Assembly: GCF_008086345.1 (NCBI RefSeq)
Contig: NZ_CP043006.1
Location: 928,032-992,031, forward strand
Direction of reading: 5' to 3'
Length of the DNA: 64,000 nt
Origin: Chitinophaga sp. XS-30
GTDB taxonomy: Bacteria > Bacteroidota > Bacteroidia > Chitinophagales > Chitinophagaceae
Below the pieces are notes generated by a model. The model made no database searches and was not told the DNA's origin. It saw only the letters and a list, made by a program, of their open reading frames with translations. The translations under genes and the position numbers were made by a program. This document shows positions 1 through 9,228 of this stretch, piece after piece (the first letter of the stretch is position 1; each line of letters begins with the position of its first letter).

Positions 1-111
1 AGCCGGAAAAAATCCGGCCATGAACAGGGAATGCAACATCATGAACGCAAACATCAGGCCCAGGAAGGTCACCAGTTGCATGAAAGGGGAATATTGACGG
101 AGGTAGCCCAT
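1..111 (-). CDS. N-terminal fragment of a membrane protein, possibly CPBP-type protease
   Basis: The first 37 codons of a gene running off the left edge. It begins MGYLRQYSPFMQ and then becomes strongly hydrophobic (LVTFLGLMFAFMMLH), as in a first transmembrane helix. The catalytic part is outside the window. The short cytoplasmic start followed by a helix resembles CPBP intramembrane proteases of this phylum, but that is only a suggestion. It is divergent from dusB, with 80 bases between the two start codons. No alternative upstream start is evident. Confidence 0.5.
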   Translation of the reverse strand, partial: MGYLRQYSPFMQLVTFLGLMFAFMMLHSLFMAGFFPA

Positions 112-126
112 AAACAATCGCTGTAG

Positions 127-134
127 TAAATTTG
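127..134 (+). promoter_or_regulatory. -7 box (TAAATTTG) for dusB
   Basis: TAAATTTG matches the Bacteroidota -7 consensus TAnnTTTG and lies 57 bases before the dusB start. No clear TTG is present at the -33 distance, so support comes from one box only. Confidence 0.35.
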
Positions 135-191
135 CGTAAATTTACAGCGTGTTTGCCAGTGTTCGGCAAAATACATTTGAATACGGATTAT

Positions 192-1259
192 ATGGTGAAA
201 ATAGGCGATATAGAACTGGGTGAATTTCCGCTGCTGCTGGCGCCCATGGAAGATGTGAGCGATCCTCCCTTCCGTGTGGTATGCAAAGCGAACGGGGCGG
301 ACCTGATGTATTCCGAGTTCATTTCTTCGGAGGGGCTTATCCGTGATGCGATCAAAAGCCGGCAGAAACTGGATATTTTCGATTACGAACGCCCCGTGGG
401 CATACAGATCTTCGGCGGGGACGAGGAGCCGATGGCGATGGCCGCCCAGATCGTGGAAGCTGCGAATCCGGATTTGCTGGACATCAATTTCGGCTGCCCG
501 GTGAAAAAAGTGACCTGCAAGGGCGCCGGAGCCGGCATCCTGAAAGATATTCCCAAAATGGTACGGCTTACCGAAGCCGTGGTGAAGGCCACACGCCTGC
601 CCGTGACCGTCAAAACCCGGCTGGGGTGGGACGATAACACCAAAAACATCGAGGAAGTGGCGGAGAGGCTGCAGGACGTGGGGATCAAAGCGCTCACCAT
701 CCATGGCCGCACCCGCACGCAGATGTATAAGGGGAATGCGGACTGGTCCCTCATCGGCAAAGTGAAGAACAATCCCCGGATCCGTATTCCCATTTTTGGT
801 AACGGGGACATCTGTACGCCGGAACAGGCCCTGGCCGCCCGGCAGAAATTCGGGATAGACGGGGTAATGATCGGCCGCGCCGCCATCGGGTACCCCTGGA
901 TTTTCAATGAAATAAAACATTACCTTCAAACCGGCAGCCACCTGCCGCCGCCTACGGTGGAGGAACGGGTGAAAGTCTGCAAGCAGCACCTTCACCACAG
1001 CGTCAGCTGGAAGGGCGAGATCGTGGGCATACTGGAGATGCGCAGGCATTATGCCAATTACCTGAAAGGTTTGCCGCACATCAAAGAATTCCGCGCACAA
1101 TTAGTAACTTGCAATACACCGTCAGCGGTAGAAGAGGTCTTGGATGCCATCGCATTACAGTATAAAGATCATATATTTGAGCGGACAATGCCCCTGATAG
1201 CTGATACAACCGAATCGTCAGTTCATCCAGATGAAGTAGTGTGTGGTTTCCCTGGTTGA
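192..1259 (+). CDS. dusB: tRNA-dihydrouridine synthase
   Basis: FMN enzyme that reduces uridine to dihydrouridine in the tRNA D-loop using NADPH. The 355-residue TIM barrel starts with the FMN-binding LLLAPMEDVSDPPFR segment (residues 14-28). The catalytic cysteine is C109 in the INFGCPVKKVTCKGAG motif. K141 lies in VKTRLGWD, H171 in HGRTRTQMY, and the phosphate-binding GNGD at 203-206. This is the DusB pattern. The ATG at 192 is preferred to an in-frame start 20 codons earlier because MVKIGDIELG aligns with the usual DusB beginning. The C-terminus is slightly longer than in enterobacterial DusB, with a helical tail typical of the family. The next gene follows after 31 bases and could be cotranscribed. 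Confidence 0.93.
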   Translation: MVKIGDIELGEFPLLLAPMEDVSDPPFRVVCKANGADLMYSEFISSEGLIRDAIKSRQKLDIFDYERPVGIQIFGGDEEPMAMAAQIVEAANPDLLDINFGCPVKKVTCKGAGAGILKDIPKMVRLTEAVVKATRLPVTVKTRLGWDDNTKNIEEVAERLQDVGIKALTIHGRTRTQMYKGNADWSLIGKVKNNPRIRIPIFGNGDICTPEQALAARQKFGIDGVMIGRAAIGYPWIFNEIKHYLQTGSHLPPPTVEERVKVCKQHLHHSVSWKGEIVGILEMRRHYANYLKGLPHIKEFRAQLVTCNTPSAVEEVLDAIALQYKDHIFERTMPLIADTTESSVHPDEVVCGFPG

Positions 1260-1290
1260 TCCCTTTGAATCACAAAAAAATACCTTCACA

Positions 1291-1860
1291 ATGGCCACGA
1301 TTAAAAATCTGAGGAACGAAGTCTGGAAAGACTTGCAGATTAAAAACAAAGCTGCGCTGCGCAAACGGTACGCAGTGTCCAACATGGGACGGGTGATCAG
1401 TTACCGTGAAAGCATCGAGGATGGCAAATTGTTGACCGGCTCTACCGTAGAGGGATATACGGTGCTGAACATCAAACCGGCGGATACCTACCAGTCCCTT
1501 TACCTTCATCGTGAAGTGGCCAAGCTGTTTTCCCCGAAATCAGGCCGATCGCAGAAATACGTCATACATCTGGATTTCGATAAAAAGAACAATAAAGTTT
1601 CCAATCTCCGCTGGGCGTCCAAGGAGGAAATGGAAAAACACCAGCAAAAAAGCCCGGCCAAACTGGCCTACAAGGAAAAACAGCGCAACCGTCTGAAAGG
1701 GCTCAAGCTGAACGTTGCGAAGGTAAAAAGCATCAAACGCCTGCTGGAAAAGCCCGGCCGGAAAACGATGAAACAGATCGCCGAACAGTTCGATATCAGT
1801 GAAATGCAGCTGTACCGCATCAAAAGCGGCGAGAACTGGGGGCATGTAACACTGGATTAA
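1291..1860 (+). CDS. Free-standing NUMOD4/HNH-type endonuclease-like protein
   Basis: A 189-residue protein with three parts. Residues about 10-50 resemble NUMOD4 (EVWKDL, then YAVSNMGRVISY). Residues about 70-108 resemble an HNH_3 nuclease: LHREVAKLF, then IHLDFDKKNNKVSNLRW, with the metal-site histidines and asparagine of the beta-beta-alpha-metal fold apparently kept. The last 40 residues form a helix-turn-helix (MKQIAEQF, then YRIKSGENWGHV) like the DNA-binding tail of phage homing endonucleases. The family normally cuts DNA in the cytoplasm to spread introns or itself. Here no intron, phage gene or repeat flanks it, and codon use looks like its neighbours. The ATG at 1291 is chosen over an earlier in-frame start at 1243 that overlaps dusB. 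It could be a domesticated nuclease or a DNA-binding regulator. Confidence 0.75.
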   Translation: MATIKNLRNEVWKDLQIKNKAALRKRYAVSNMGRVISYRESIEDGKLLTGSTVEGYTVLNIKPADTYQSLYLHREVAKLFSPKSGRSQKYVIHLDFDKKNNKVSNLRWASKEEMEKHQQKSPAKLAYKEKQRNRLKGLKLNVAKVKSIKRLLEKPGRKTMKQIAEQFDISEMQLYRIKSGENWGHVTLD

Positions 1861-1900
1861 AGCCTGAGTCATCAGGAATAGTCATATTGATGTTGTCTGA

Positions 1901-1936
1901 CGATGGTCTCCGGTTTTCGGAGGCCATCGCCTTTTT
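1901..1936 (+). terminator. Rho-independent terminator after the HNH-type gene
   Basis: A 12-bp stem (CGATGGTCTCCG with CGGAGGCCATCG, one G-U pair), loop GTTTT, then CC and five Ts. It separates dusB and the HNH-type gene from proC. Confidence 0.8.
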
Positions 1937-1997
1937 ACACTGCCTTGCAGGGTTGCAGGTTTTGTCATACCTTACTCTTCCAAAATGATAGACTGTT

Positions 1998-2798
1998 ATG
2001 TCCGGTAAGAAAATAGCCATTATCGGCGGAGGGAATTTAGGCTCCGCCATTGCCGAAGGCCTGCTGAAAAGCGGGTTTTCCCAGGCATCCGATATCACCA
2101 TCACCAAAAGGAATATCGCCACCCTGTCCGCCCTCCGCGATCAGGGCGTGCAGGTAGAATCAGACAATGCAAAAGCCATCAGCCAGGCAGAAGTGGTGGT
2201 GGTAGCGCTCAAGCCATATAATGTAAAGGAAGTGCTGAGCGAACTGCGCGCTTCCTTTGATGTGGAAAAGCAGATCCTCATCAGCGTGGTCACCGGTGTG
2301 TTGCTGGATGACCTGGAAAAGATCACGCTGCCCGGCCTGCCTATCTTCCGTGCCATGCCCAACACCGCCATCGCCATACAGGAATCGATGACCTGTATTT
2401 GCCACCGCAATGGCAGCGCAGAACAGGTAGCTTTCGTGCAAAAAATGTTCGATCAGCTGGGTGTGACCGTCAGCATCGACGAAAAGCTCATGGATGCCGC
2501 CACCGTGCTTGGCGCCTGCGGTATTGCCTACGCCTTCCGTTTCATCCGCGCCAACATCCAGGGCGGTATAGAAATAGGGTTTGATGTGCGTACCGCCAAC
2601 CTGATCGCGGCGCAGACCGTAAAAGGGGCGGCCGAGCTGCTGATCAGGGAAAAACGCCATCCTGAAGAGGAGATAGACAAGGTAACCACCCCCAAAGGTT
2701 GTACCATTGCGGGTTTGAACGAAATGGAGCATCAGGGGTTCAGTTCTTCGCTGATCAAGGGGATCATGGCTTCGTATGACAAGATCATCAAGGGGTAA
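1998..2798 (+). CDS. proC: Pyrroline-5-carboxylate reductase
   Basis: Catalyses the last step of proline synthesis, reducing 1-pyrroline-5-carboxylate with NAD(P)H in the cytoplasm. The 266 residues start with a Rossmann nucleotide loop (IIGGGNLGSAIAEGL, about residues 8-22). The middle has the family signature VVALKPYNVKEVL and RAMPNTAIAIQESMT. The C-terminal dimerisation domain contains TTPKGCTIAGLNEMEHQGF, matching the ProC signature in which TTPGGCT is the common form. Length is normal. The start is the first ATG, 61 bases beyond the preceding terminator, so it is probably transcribed alone. Confidence 0.95.
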   Translation: MSGKKIAIIGGGNLGSAIAEGLLKSGFSQASDITITKRNIATLSALRDQGVQVESDNAKAISQAEVVVVALKPYNVKEVLSELRASFDVEKQILISVVTGVLLDDLEKITLPGLPIFRAMPNTAIAIQESMTCICHRNGSAEQVAFVQKMFDQLGVTVSIDEKLMDAATVLGACGIAYAFRFIRANIQGGIEIGFDVRTANLIAAQTVKGAAELLIREKRHPEEEIDKVTTPKGCTIAGLNEMEHQGFSSSLIKGIMASYDKIIKG

Positions 2799-2829
2799 AA
2801 ACACACCGCAGTTGAAGGCAAAACATAAA

Positions 2830-2853
2830 GGCCGGGGTAAGACTACCCCGGCC
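2830..2853. terminator. Shared hairpin terminator between proC and the efflux operon
   Basis: A perfect 10-bp stem GGCCGGGGTA / TACCCCGGCC around the loop AGAC. It is flanked by A-rich sequence on the left and T-rich on the right, so it can serve both convergent units. Confidence 0.7.
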
Positions 2854-2923
2854 ATTTAGTTAAACCTACAACTGTTACACTGTTTGTAACACTTATTCTT
2901 TATAGTGCTTACCTGAAACTTTA

Positions 2924-5900
2924 TCAGTTCATCATCGAAGCGGTGTCCATTTCCATCACTTCTATTTCCGCTTTGGTGGGCGCTACCATCCGCTGACGGA
3001 TCAGGCGCTTTTTGGAAATGCGGCCCATGCCGAGTTTTTGCATGCCTTTATCCACCACATAATAGATTACCGGTACAACGATCAGCGTCAGGAACATGGA
3101 ACTGATCAGGCCACCGATGATCACCCAGGCCAGACCGTTCTTCGTGGAGGCCACACCTCCCGTTGCCAGCGCGATCGGCAGCATACCGATCACCATGGCG
3201 ATGGTGGTCATCAGAATGGGACGGAGACGCGCCTGGTTCGCATGGACCAGCGCATTGTAAGTACTTTGTCCTTCCTCCTTCATCTGGTTGGTAAAGTCCA
3301 CCAGGATGATCGCGTTCTTTGCCACAAGACCGATCAGCATGATCATACCCAGGATGGTAAAGATATTCAGCGTATTGTTCGTCAGCGCCAGCGCCAGCAA
3401 CGCACCGATGATGGAGAGCGGGATGGAGAACATCACCACGAACGGGTAAATGTAGTTATCGTACAGCGCCACCATGATGAGATATACCATCACGATGGAA
3501 ATGAGCAAAGCAACGCCCAGCGTGGAGAAGGAATCGCCCTGGTTTTCCGCGTCACCGCCGAATATATAAGACACGCCGGTCGGTTTCTGCAGTTTTTCTA
3601 CCGCTGCCCCGAACTCCTGGGTCACGGTACCGGACGGGCGGCCCATTACCTGCGACTGTACGGAAACGGAAGTATTCTTGTCACGCCGCTCGAGGTGGCT
3701 GGGTCCCGAACCTTCGGTTACATTCGCGAACTGGGCCAGTTTTATCAGCTCTCCGCGATTGTTCACAAAGTCGATGTTCTTCACATCATTGATATTCTTG
3801 CGGGAGAAATCATCGAAACGGATATTGATATCATATTCATATTCCCCCTGACGGAATTTCACCTTGGAATCATCCGCCGTACCGCTGAACGCGGTCTGCA
3901 TAGTACCACCCACTGTTTCGAGCGAAAGGCCCAGGGCAGACATCTTATCCCGGTCCACCTGCACATTGATCTCCGGGTTGCCTTCTTCTACCGACAGTTT
4001 CACTTCGCTGGAGCCTTCTATCTTCTGCAGTTCACCCATGGCCAATTTGGCAAAGCTCATCACACTGTCCATATCCGTGCCCATAACCACCAGTTCCACC
4101 GGAGCACGCTGCGCGGTACCGAGGATGCTCACCGGCGTGGTTTTCACTTTCACGCCCGGCAGCTGCTCTTTCAGCTCTTTCTTTACCTGGGCGCCGAATA
4201 TGTCCGCAGCCGGCCGGAGGTGCTGATCTACCAGCATCACCGTTATCTCCGCCTTGTATGCTGTGGATTGGGACGCGCCGAAACCATCTTCCGAGGTCTG
4301 GCCTACGGTGGTGATCAGCGAAGTGATCTCCTGCTTTTTGTCCAGTATCTGCTCCGCCTTGCGGGTAGCCAGGTTCGTCTGTTCCAGAGAAGCGTCTTTC
4401 GGCATTTCCAGCATCACGATGAACTGGCCGCGATCACCCTGCGGAATGAACTCTCCGCCGATATACCCTCTGCCCACGAGCTGGAAAGAAGCGATCAGCA
4501 AAGCTACGGCGGCAACAATGGTGATGGTCTTGTGCGCCAGCGCCCATTTCAGCGTGCCGGTCATCCACTGTGTGAATTTATTCAGCTGCTTTTCAAACCA
4601 GAGAATGAATTTTTCAAAAAGGTTTTTGCCCGTGAGATGCTCCAGCTTGCCGAAACGGGAAGCCAGCAGCGGCACGATCATGAAAGATGCCAGCAAGCTC
4701 AGCATGGTAGAGATCATAACCACCACGCAGAATTCCCGGAGGATCTTGCTCACCAGTTCATTCGTCAGTGAAATGGGTAAGAACACCACCACAATTACCA
4801 GTGTAATGGAGGTAACGGTGAACCCGATCTCCTTTACGCCGTCAAACGCCGCACGTACTTTGTTCTTGCCCATCTCCATATGACGATAGATATTTTCCAG
4901 CACCACAATGGCATCATCCACCAGGATACCTACCACCAGCGAGAGGCCCAGCAGGCTCATCAGGTTCAGCGAGAAGCCGAACAGTTTCATGCCAATGAAT
5001 GTGGCGATAAGCGATGCGGGGATGGAGATCATCACGAAGATAGCGTTCCGCAAACTGTGCAGGAACAGCAGCATCACCGCAGCCACCAGCAGGATAGCGA
5101 TCACCAGGTCATGGATCACGGAATCCGCTGATTCCAGGGTGAACACCGAAGCATCGTTCGCAATTTTTATTTTCAGGTCGCTGGATGCATATTCTTTTTC
5201 AATGCCGGCGATCGCTTTCTGCATCAGCTCACTCACGGTCACGGCATTTGCGTCCGTCTGTTTTTGCACCTGCAGGGCGATAGCGCTTTTGCCGTCTACC
5301 CTCGCCACTCTTTCTGCATCTTTCTGCGCATCCTGCACATCCGCCACGTCTTTCAGGCGTACCTGGGTGCCGGTAGCGGTAGTGGTCAGCACAAGATCTC
5401 TCAGCTGGTCCACATCCTTATATTTACCGGCAAGGCGCACCAGTATCTGCTGGTCCAGGGTTTTTACCTTACCGGTGGGGAAGTCGAGGTTCGCATTCGT
5501 CACGATCTGGCGCACCTGCAGAATGGACAGTTTGTAGGCTTCCAGTTTTGCAGGATCTATATTGATCTTGATCTCCCTTTCCTGTCCCCCGATGAGGGTG
5601 ATCTGCGCAACGCCCGGCAAGCGGGACAGCTGCGGCTGGAGTTTTTTATCCACCAGGTCGAAGAACAGGCGGTCATCCATATCCGCCGTGGCGGAAAGCG
5701 TCATGATCGGCAGGTCATCCAGCGAGAACTTGTTCAGGGAAGGCGGTTTGGCATCGCCGGGGAGGTCCGCCAGGATAGCGTTCACTTTCCGTTGGGCGTC
5801 CTGCAGCGCAATGTCCACATCCGCATCGTTATTCAACTCCACGGTTACGATGGACAGGCTTTCGGATGACTTGGCGGTCAGTTTCTTGATCTTTTCCATG

Positions 5901-6118
5901 GACGCCACCGCATCCTCGATCTTTTTCGTCACCGTACTTTCTACTTCCTGCGGCGAAGCGCCGGGATATACCGTAGCGATCGTCACGATCGGGGAAGAGA
6001 ACTTGGGCAGCAGCTCATAGTTCAGCGACTTGTAGCTGATGAAGCCGAGCAGTGTAAGGATGGTGAACAGCACCACTACCACTGTTGGCCTTTTTATCGA
6101 AATCTCTGTAATCTTCAT
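2924..6118 (-). CDS. RND efflux transporter permease, HAE1 type
   Basis: Inner-membrane, proton-driven pump subunit of a tripartite drug or hydrophobe exporter. At 1064 residues it has normal RND length: TM1 (VVVVLFTILTLLGFISY), a periplasmic porter domain, TM2-6, a second porter domain, and TM8-12. TM4 carries the proton-relay pair in GILVDDAIVVLENI. The second repeat has the matching GLVAKNAIILVDF. The first periplasmic segment has the family motif YPGASPQEVE. There are no heavy-metal-type charged relay residues, so HAE1 fits better than CusA. It is last in an operon tetR-tetR-tolC-adaptor-permease, 36 bases after the adaptor. Substrates cannot be read from sequence. Confidence 0.93.
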   Translation of the reverse strand: MKITEISIKRPTVVVVLFTILTLLGFISYKSLNYELLPKFSSPIVTIATVYPGASPQEVESTVTKKIEDAVASMEKIKKLTAKSSESLSIVTVELNNDADVDIALQDAQRKVNAILADLPGDAKPPSLNKFSLDDLPIMTLSATADMDDRLFFDLVDKKLQPQLSRLPGVAQITLIGGQEREIKINIDPAKLEAYKLSILQVRQIVTNANLDFPTGKVKTLDQQILVRLAGKYKDVDQLRDLVLTTTATGTQVRLKDVADVQDAQKDAERVARVDGKSAIALQVQKQTDANAVTVSELMQKAIAGIEKEYASSDLKIKIANDASVFTLESADSVIHDLVIAILLVAAVMLLFLHSLRNAIFVMISIPASLIATFIGMKLFGFSLNLMSLLGLSLVVGILVDDAIVVLENIYRHMEMGKNKVRAAFDGVKEIGFTVTSITLVIVVVFLPISLTNELVSKILREFCVVVMISTMLSLLASFMIVPLLASRFGKLEHLTGKNLFEKFILWFEKQLNKFTQWMTGTLKWALAHKTITIVAAVALLIASFQLVGRGYIGGEFIPQGDRGQFIVMLEMPKDASLEQTNLATRKAEQILDKKQEITSLITTVGQTSEDGFGASQSTAYKAEITVMLVDQHLRPAADIFGAQVKKELKEQLPGVKVKTTPVSILGTAQRAPVELVVMGTDMDSVMSFAKLAMGELQKIEGSSEVKLSVEEGNPEINVQVDRDKMSALGLSLETVGGTMQTAFSGTADDSKVKFRQGEYEYDINIRFDDFSRKNINDVKNIDFVNNRGELIKLAQFANVTEGSGPSHLERRDKNTSVSVQSQVMGRPSGTVTQEFGAAVEKLQKPTGVSYIFGGDAENQGDSFSTLGVALLISIVMVYLIMVALYDNYIYPFVVMFSIPLSIIGALLALALTNNTLNIFTILGMIMLIGLVAKNAIILVDFTNQMKEEGQSTYNALVHANQARLRPILMTTIAMVIGMLPIALATGGVASTKNGLAWVIIGGLISSMFLTLIVVPVIYYVVDKGMQKLGMGRISKKRLIRQRMVAPTKAEIEVMEMDTASMMN

Positions 6119-6154
6119 GAGTAATTAGTTTGTTAGCATACCGGTAATCCAATC

Positions 6155-7228
6155 CTACTTTTGGAGCACTGTTACTTTTGCGCCCTCGGTCAGGTTGATC
6201 TGGCCGCTGGTGATCACCGTTTCGCCTTCATTCAGGCCTTCCCTTATTTCTACTTTATCGCCGAAGATCCTGCCTGCGGTAACCTTGCGGATCTTTGCGG
6301 TATTGTTTTCCATGACATACACGTTGTTGCTGTTCACACCGCCGATGAATGCCGCGCGGGGGATCAGCATGGCAGCGTCCTGCTTCGGCATGGCGAAGTG
6401 CGCTGTGCCGTACATGCCGGCCTTCAGGGCCTTTCCGCTCACGTTCGCCACTTCCATTTCCACCGGATAGCTCAGGCTGGCATCGCCTTTGGCAGCGATA
6501 AAGGTGATCGTGCCGGTATATTTGATCTCGGGGTACACATTGCTGCTTACCTCCACTTTATCGCCATTCTTCAGATGGATCACCTGTTGTTCCGGAACGG
6601 TCACGCGCAGTTTCAGGCGGGATACATCCACGATGTCGAACATTTTGGTGCCGGGAGAGAGGTATGCGCCTGTTTCCACGTATTTGGCGTTGATGGTTCC
6701 GGAGATGGGCGCTTTCACATGCGTATCGCGGATACGGCGGCTCGCAGCGTCGTATTTGTTTTTAGCGAGGTCGTATTGCAGACGGGCATCATCCATTTGT
6801 TTTTTGGTCACGCCGCCGGTCTGGAAAGCGCTTTCATATCTTTCCTTGTCTACTTTCAGCTGTTCCAGATTTACTTTGGCAGATTCCAGGTCAGTACCCA
6901 CGATCTCGTCGTCCACGCGGGCCAGCGCCTGGCCCTGCTTCACATAGCTGCCTTCGTCCACATACAATTTGGTCACGCGGCCGGACACTTCACTCATGAA
7001 GGTCAGTTCACGGAAAGGCTCAAAATTGCCGTTGGCATCGAACTGCTGTTCGAATGCAGTGAGGGTCACCTTTTCGGTCAATACCGGAACATCGCCCGTA
7101 TTGCTTTCCTTTACGTATTCCGTTTTTTCAGCGTTCGCCTTTTTGTTGGCGTTCAGCTTCCAGATGATGGCGGCAAGTGCCGCTATTGTTAAAGTGCCGT
7201 AGATTAAAACTTTCTTCATGGCTTGCAT
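6155..7228 (-). CDS. RND efflux periplasmic adaptor (membrane-fusion protein)
   Basis: Joins the permease to the outer-membrane channel. The N-terminus has one hydrophobic anchor (VLIYGTLTIAALAAIIW). The barrel-sandwich lipoyl halves surround YVDEGSYVKQGQALARVDD and VKAPISGTINAKYVETGAYL, separated by a short alpha-hairpin. Beta-barrel and membrane-proximal domains follow, ending IREGLNEGETVITSGQINLTEGAKV. Length (357) is normal. The ATG at 7228 shares a base with the tolC stop (TAATG), suggesting translational coupling. An ATG at 7219 (MKKVLIYG) gives a more conventional N-terminus and may be the true start. Confidence 0.92.
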   Translation of the reverse strand: MQAMKKVLIYGTLTIAALAAIIWKLNANKKANAEKTEYVKESNTGDVPVLTEKVTLTAFEQQFDANGNFEPFRELTFMSEVSGRVTKLYVDEGSYVKQGQALARVDDEIVGTDLESAKVNLEQLKVDKERYESAFQTGGVTKKQMDDARLQYDLAKNKYDAASRRIRDTHVKAPISGTINAKYVETGAYLSPGTKMFDIVDVSRLKLRVTVPEQQVIHLKNGDKVEVSSNVYPEIKYTGTITFIAAKGDASLSYPVEMEVANVSGKALKAGMYGTAHFAMPKQDAAMLIPRAAFIGGVNSNNVYVMENNTAKIRKVTAGRIFGDKVEIREGLNEGETVITSGQINLTEGAKVTVLQK

Positions 7229-8598
7229 TAGTTTAAGAGTGATGGCAGGTTACCGTTGGATTTGATCAGTTCCAGTTCTGCAAGTTTGTATTGCAGGAGC
7301 GCTTCGTTATAGCTGTTCTGTGCTTCCGCCAGCGAGGTTTCTGCATTCAGCAGGTCGGTAAGGCTGGCGAGGCCCAGGGTGTAGTTGTTCCGGGTGGAGT
7401 AGTACACTTCATCCGCCAGCGAAACGTTCTCTTTCTGTATGCGGATCGTGCTCAGGTTATTGAGCATCTGCAGGCGGGCGTTCTCGTAGGAAGTGTTGAG
7501 GTTGATCTTGTTCTCTTCCAGTTGTTTGCCCACTTTCTGAAGGGTGATGTTCGCCTGGTTGACGCGTGAGCGGCGGGCGAAACCATCAAAGATGGGGATG
7601 CGCAGCGTAAGGCCTACGGAAGCCATGCTGAACCAGTTGGCGGTAGAGCCGCTGCCACCGAACAGATCGAATTTATTGGACATGCCGTTGTAGGAATAGT
7701 TGCCTTTGAAAGCCAGGCTGGGGAAGTATTCCGCGATGTAAGCCTTTTTCTGCAGCGTTTGCAGTTCTTCTGTTTTTCTCAGTATCCTCGTCTCCGTTCT
7801 GTTTTCCAGGTTGAAGCCGGCAAAATCAGCCGTTCCGGCAGCTTTCCGCTCAATGTCGCTCAGCTCCAGGGAAGGTAACGCGATGGGTGTTGCTACAGGC
7901 ATGCCCATTTTTTGCTTCAGCTGGTTTTCCTGCACTTTCAGCTGGTTCACCAGCTGGCTTTTCTGCGTCTGGTAGTTCACCAGGTTCACTTTGATCCTGT
8001 CCAGATCGATCTTTTTGGCCAGGCCGTTCTCGAACTGGCTTTTGGTGGTGGCCACCAGTTGTGTAAGTTTATTGATATTCGTGTCCAGCACGTTCATGCG
8101 TTCTTTTTTTACCAGCAGCTGGTAATAAAGATTGGCTACGTCATAGATCACATTTTCTTTCGTCTGTTCGGTCTGCAGGGAATAGTATTCCTCGCCGGAC
8201 CTTGCGGCTTTGAGGCCGGTGAACACGCTCTGGTTGAAGAGCTGCTGGTTCAGTTCAGCCGAGGCGGTAGCATTCCAGGTGGTGCCGGCTTCCACGAGCG
8301 TGGTTTTGCCCGGCTCGCCGGTAAGTTCTCCCGGTAATACAAGCACCTGTTTCTTCAGGTTATCGGTCAGGTTACCGTTGGCGGTCACCTGGGGCAGGGC
8401 CTGTGCGCGCACCTCGGCGGTCTTCTGCCTGCCGATCTCTTCTTCCAGCCTGCTGAGTGCAAGGCGCTGATTGTTGGACACTGCGTACTGCAGGCATTCC
8501 TGCAATGTCAGTGGTTTCGTTTGTGCGTTAGCGTTATAAATCCCCGCTGTTGTTATCAACAGGAAGGATAGCATCCATCTTTTCATGTTGTTATGCAA
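7228..8598 (-). CDS. TolC-family outer-membrane efflux channel
   Basis: Outer-membrane channel of the RND system. It has a signal peptide (MKRWMLSFLLITTAG to NANAQ) and then the OEP repeat beginning LTLQECLQYAVSNNQRLAL. A second repeat includes VGLTLRIPIFDGFARRSRVNQA and ends YNEALLQYKLAELELIKSNG, the usual OEP end. Its 456 residues are mostly helical with two beta-strand regions. The start at 8598 puts four residues before the signal peptide; 8586 is an equally possible ATG. It lies 15 bases after the upstream tetR stop and overlaps the adaptor start by one base. Confidence 0.92.
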   Translation of the reverse strand: MHNNMKRWMLSFLLITTAGIYNANAQTKPLTLQECLQYAVSNNQRLALSRLEEEIGRQKTAEVRAQALPQVTANGNLTDNLKKQVLVLPGELTGEPGKTTLVEAGTTWNATASAELNQQLFNQSVFTGLKAARSGEEYYSLQTEQTKENVIYDVANLYYQLLVKKERMNVLDTNINKLTQLVATTKSQFENGLAKKIDLDRIKVNLVNYQTQKSQLVNQLKVQENQLKQKMGMPVATPIALPSLELSDIERKAAGTADFAGFNLENRTETRILRKTEELQTLQKKAYIAEYFPSLAFKGNYSYNGMSNKFDLFGGSGSTANWFSMASVGLTLRIPIFDGFARRSRVNQANITLQKVGKQLEENKINLNTSYENARLQMLNNLSTIRIQKENVSLADEVYYSTRNNYTLGLASLTDLLNAETSLAEAQNSYNEALLQYKLAELELIKSNGNLPSLLN

Positions 8599-8613
8599 TT
8601 ATGGCAAATGGTT

Positions 8614-9225
8614 TTATGTGATCCGGTGATGGGCGGCAAGGTATTGTTCTGCCTTCCGGTGCCCTTCGGGTGTGGCGATGCCGTGTATATAATGTTCCGT
8701 TACTTCATACATCACTTCATGGATGTCAAACTCGGTTGCGGGAAAGTGGAGAGGGTTGAAGGCAGAATCCAGCTGCATCAGGCGCATGTGCACCATGATG
8801 TTCGTTCGGATGTTACTGCGGTACAAGCCCTCGCGGATGCCGCGTTCGAGGTTATCCTGAATGTTCTTTGCAATGAACTGATGTTTGAAATCCGTGATCT
8901 TCTTCCAGGCTGTCGGGTGATATTTCTCCAGTTCAAAAAGCAATATCGGGTTGATGCTTTTGACGAGCACCTCTGTTTGTCTGAGGGACAGCACCAGTTC
9001 CTCAATGGCATCCCGCCCTTCTGCGCAGGCTTTGGTGATCCGCATGCAGTGCGCATTGGTCAGGAATCCCGTAAAAGCCTCCACCAGTTCCGATTTATCG
9101 GCAAAATGCTCATACACCGTTTTTTTGGAGATGCCGCATTCCCGGGCAATGTCCTGCATGGTGATGCTTTTGATGCCATAGATACTGAACAGGCGCAGCG
9201 ATGTTTCGAGTATTCTGTCACGCAT
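8614..9225 (-). CDS. TetR/AcrR-family regulator (second of a tandem pair)
   Basis: A 203-residue repressor-type protein. Residues about 1-50 form the TetR DNA-binding domain, with the helix-turn-helix in TMQDIARECGISKKTVYEHF. The remaining helical domain would bind an effector and dimerise. It starts 3 bases after the stop of another TetR gene and lies 15 bases before tolC, so it belongs to the efflux operon and probably controls it. The two TetR proteins differ outside the DNA-binding domain, so this is not a recent duplication. Confidence 0.88.
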   Translation of the reverse strand: MRDRILETSLRLFSIYGIKSITMQDIARECGISKKTVYEHFADKSELVEAFTGFLTNAHCMRITKACAEGRDAIEELVLSLRQTEVLVKSINPILLFELEKYHPTAWKKITDFKHQFIAKNIQDNLERGIREGLYRSNIRTNIMVHMRLMQLDSAFNPLHFPATEFDIHEVMYEVTEHYIHGIATPEGHRKAEQYLAAHHRIT

Positions 9226-9228
9226 GCC

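Noticed and set aside
3038..4771. Long open frame (577 codons) on the plus strand opposite the RND permease gene
   Set aside because: It is antisense to a clear RND gene, rich in H, Q and R, and lacks any domain; an effect of the codon bias on the other strand.
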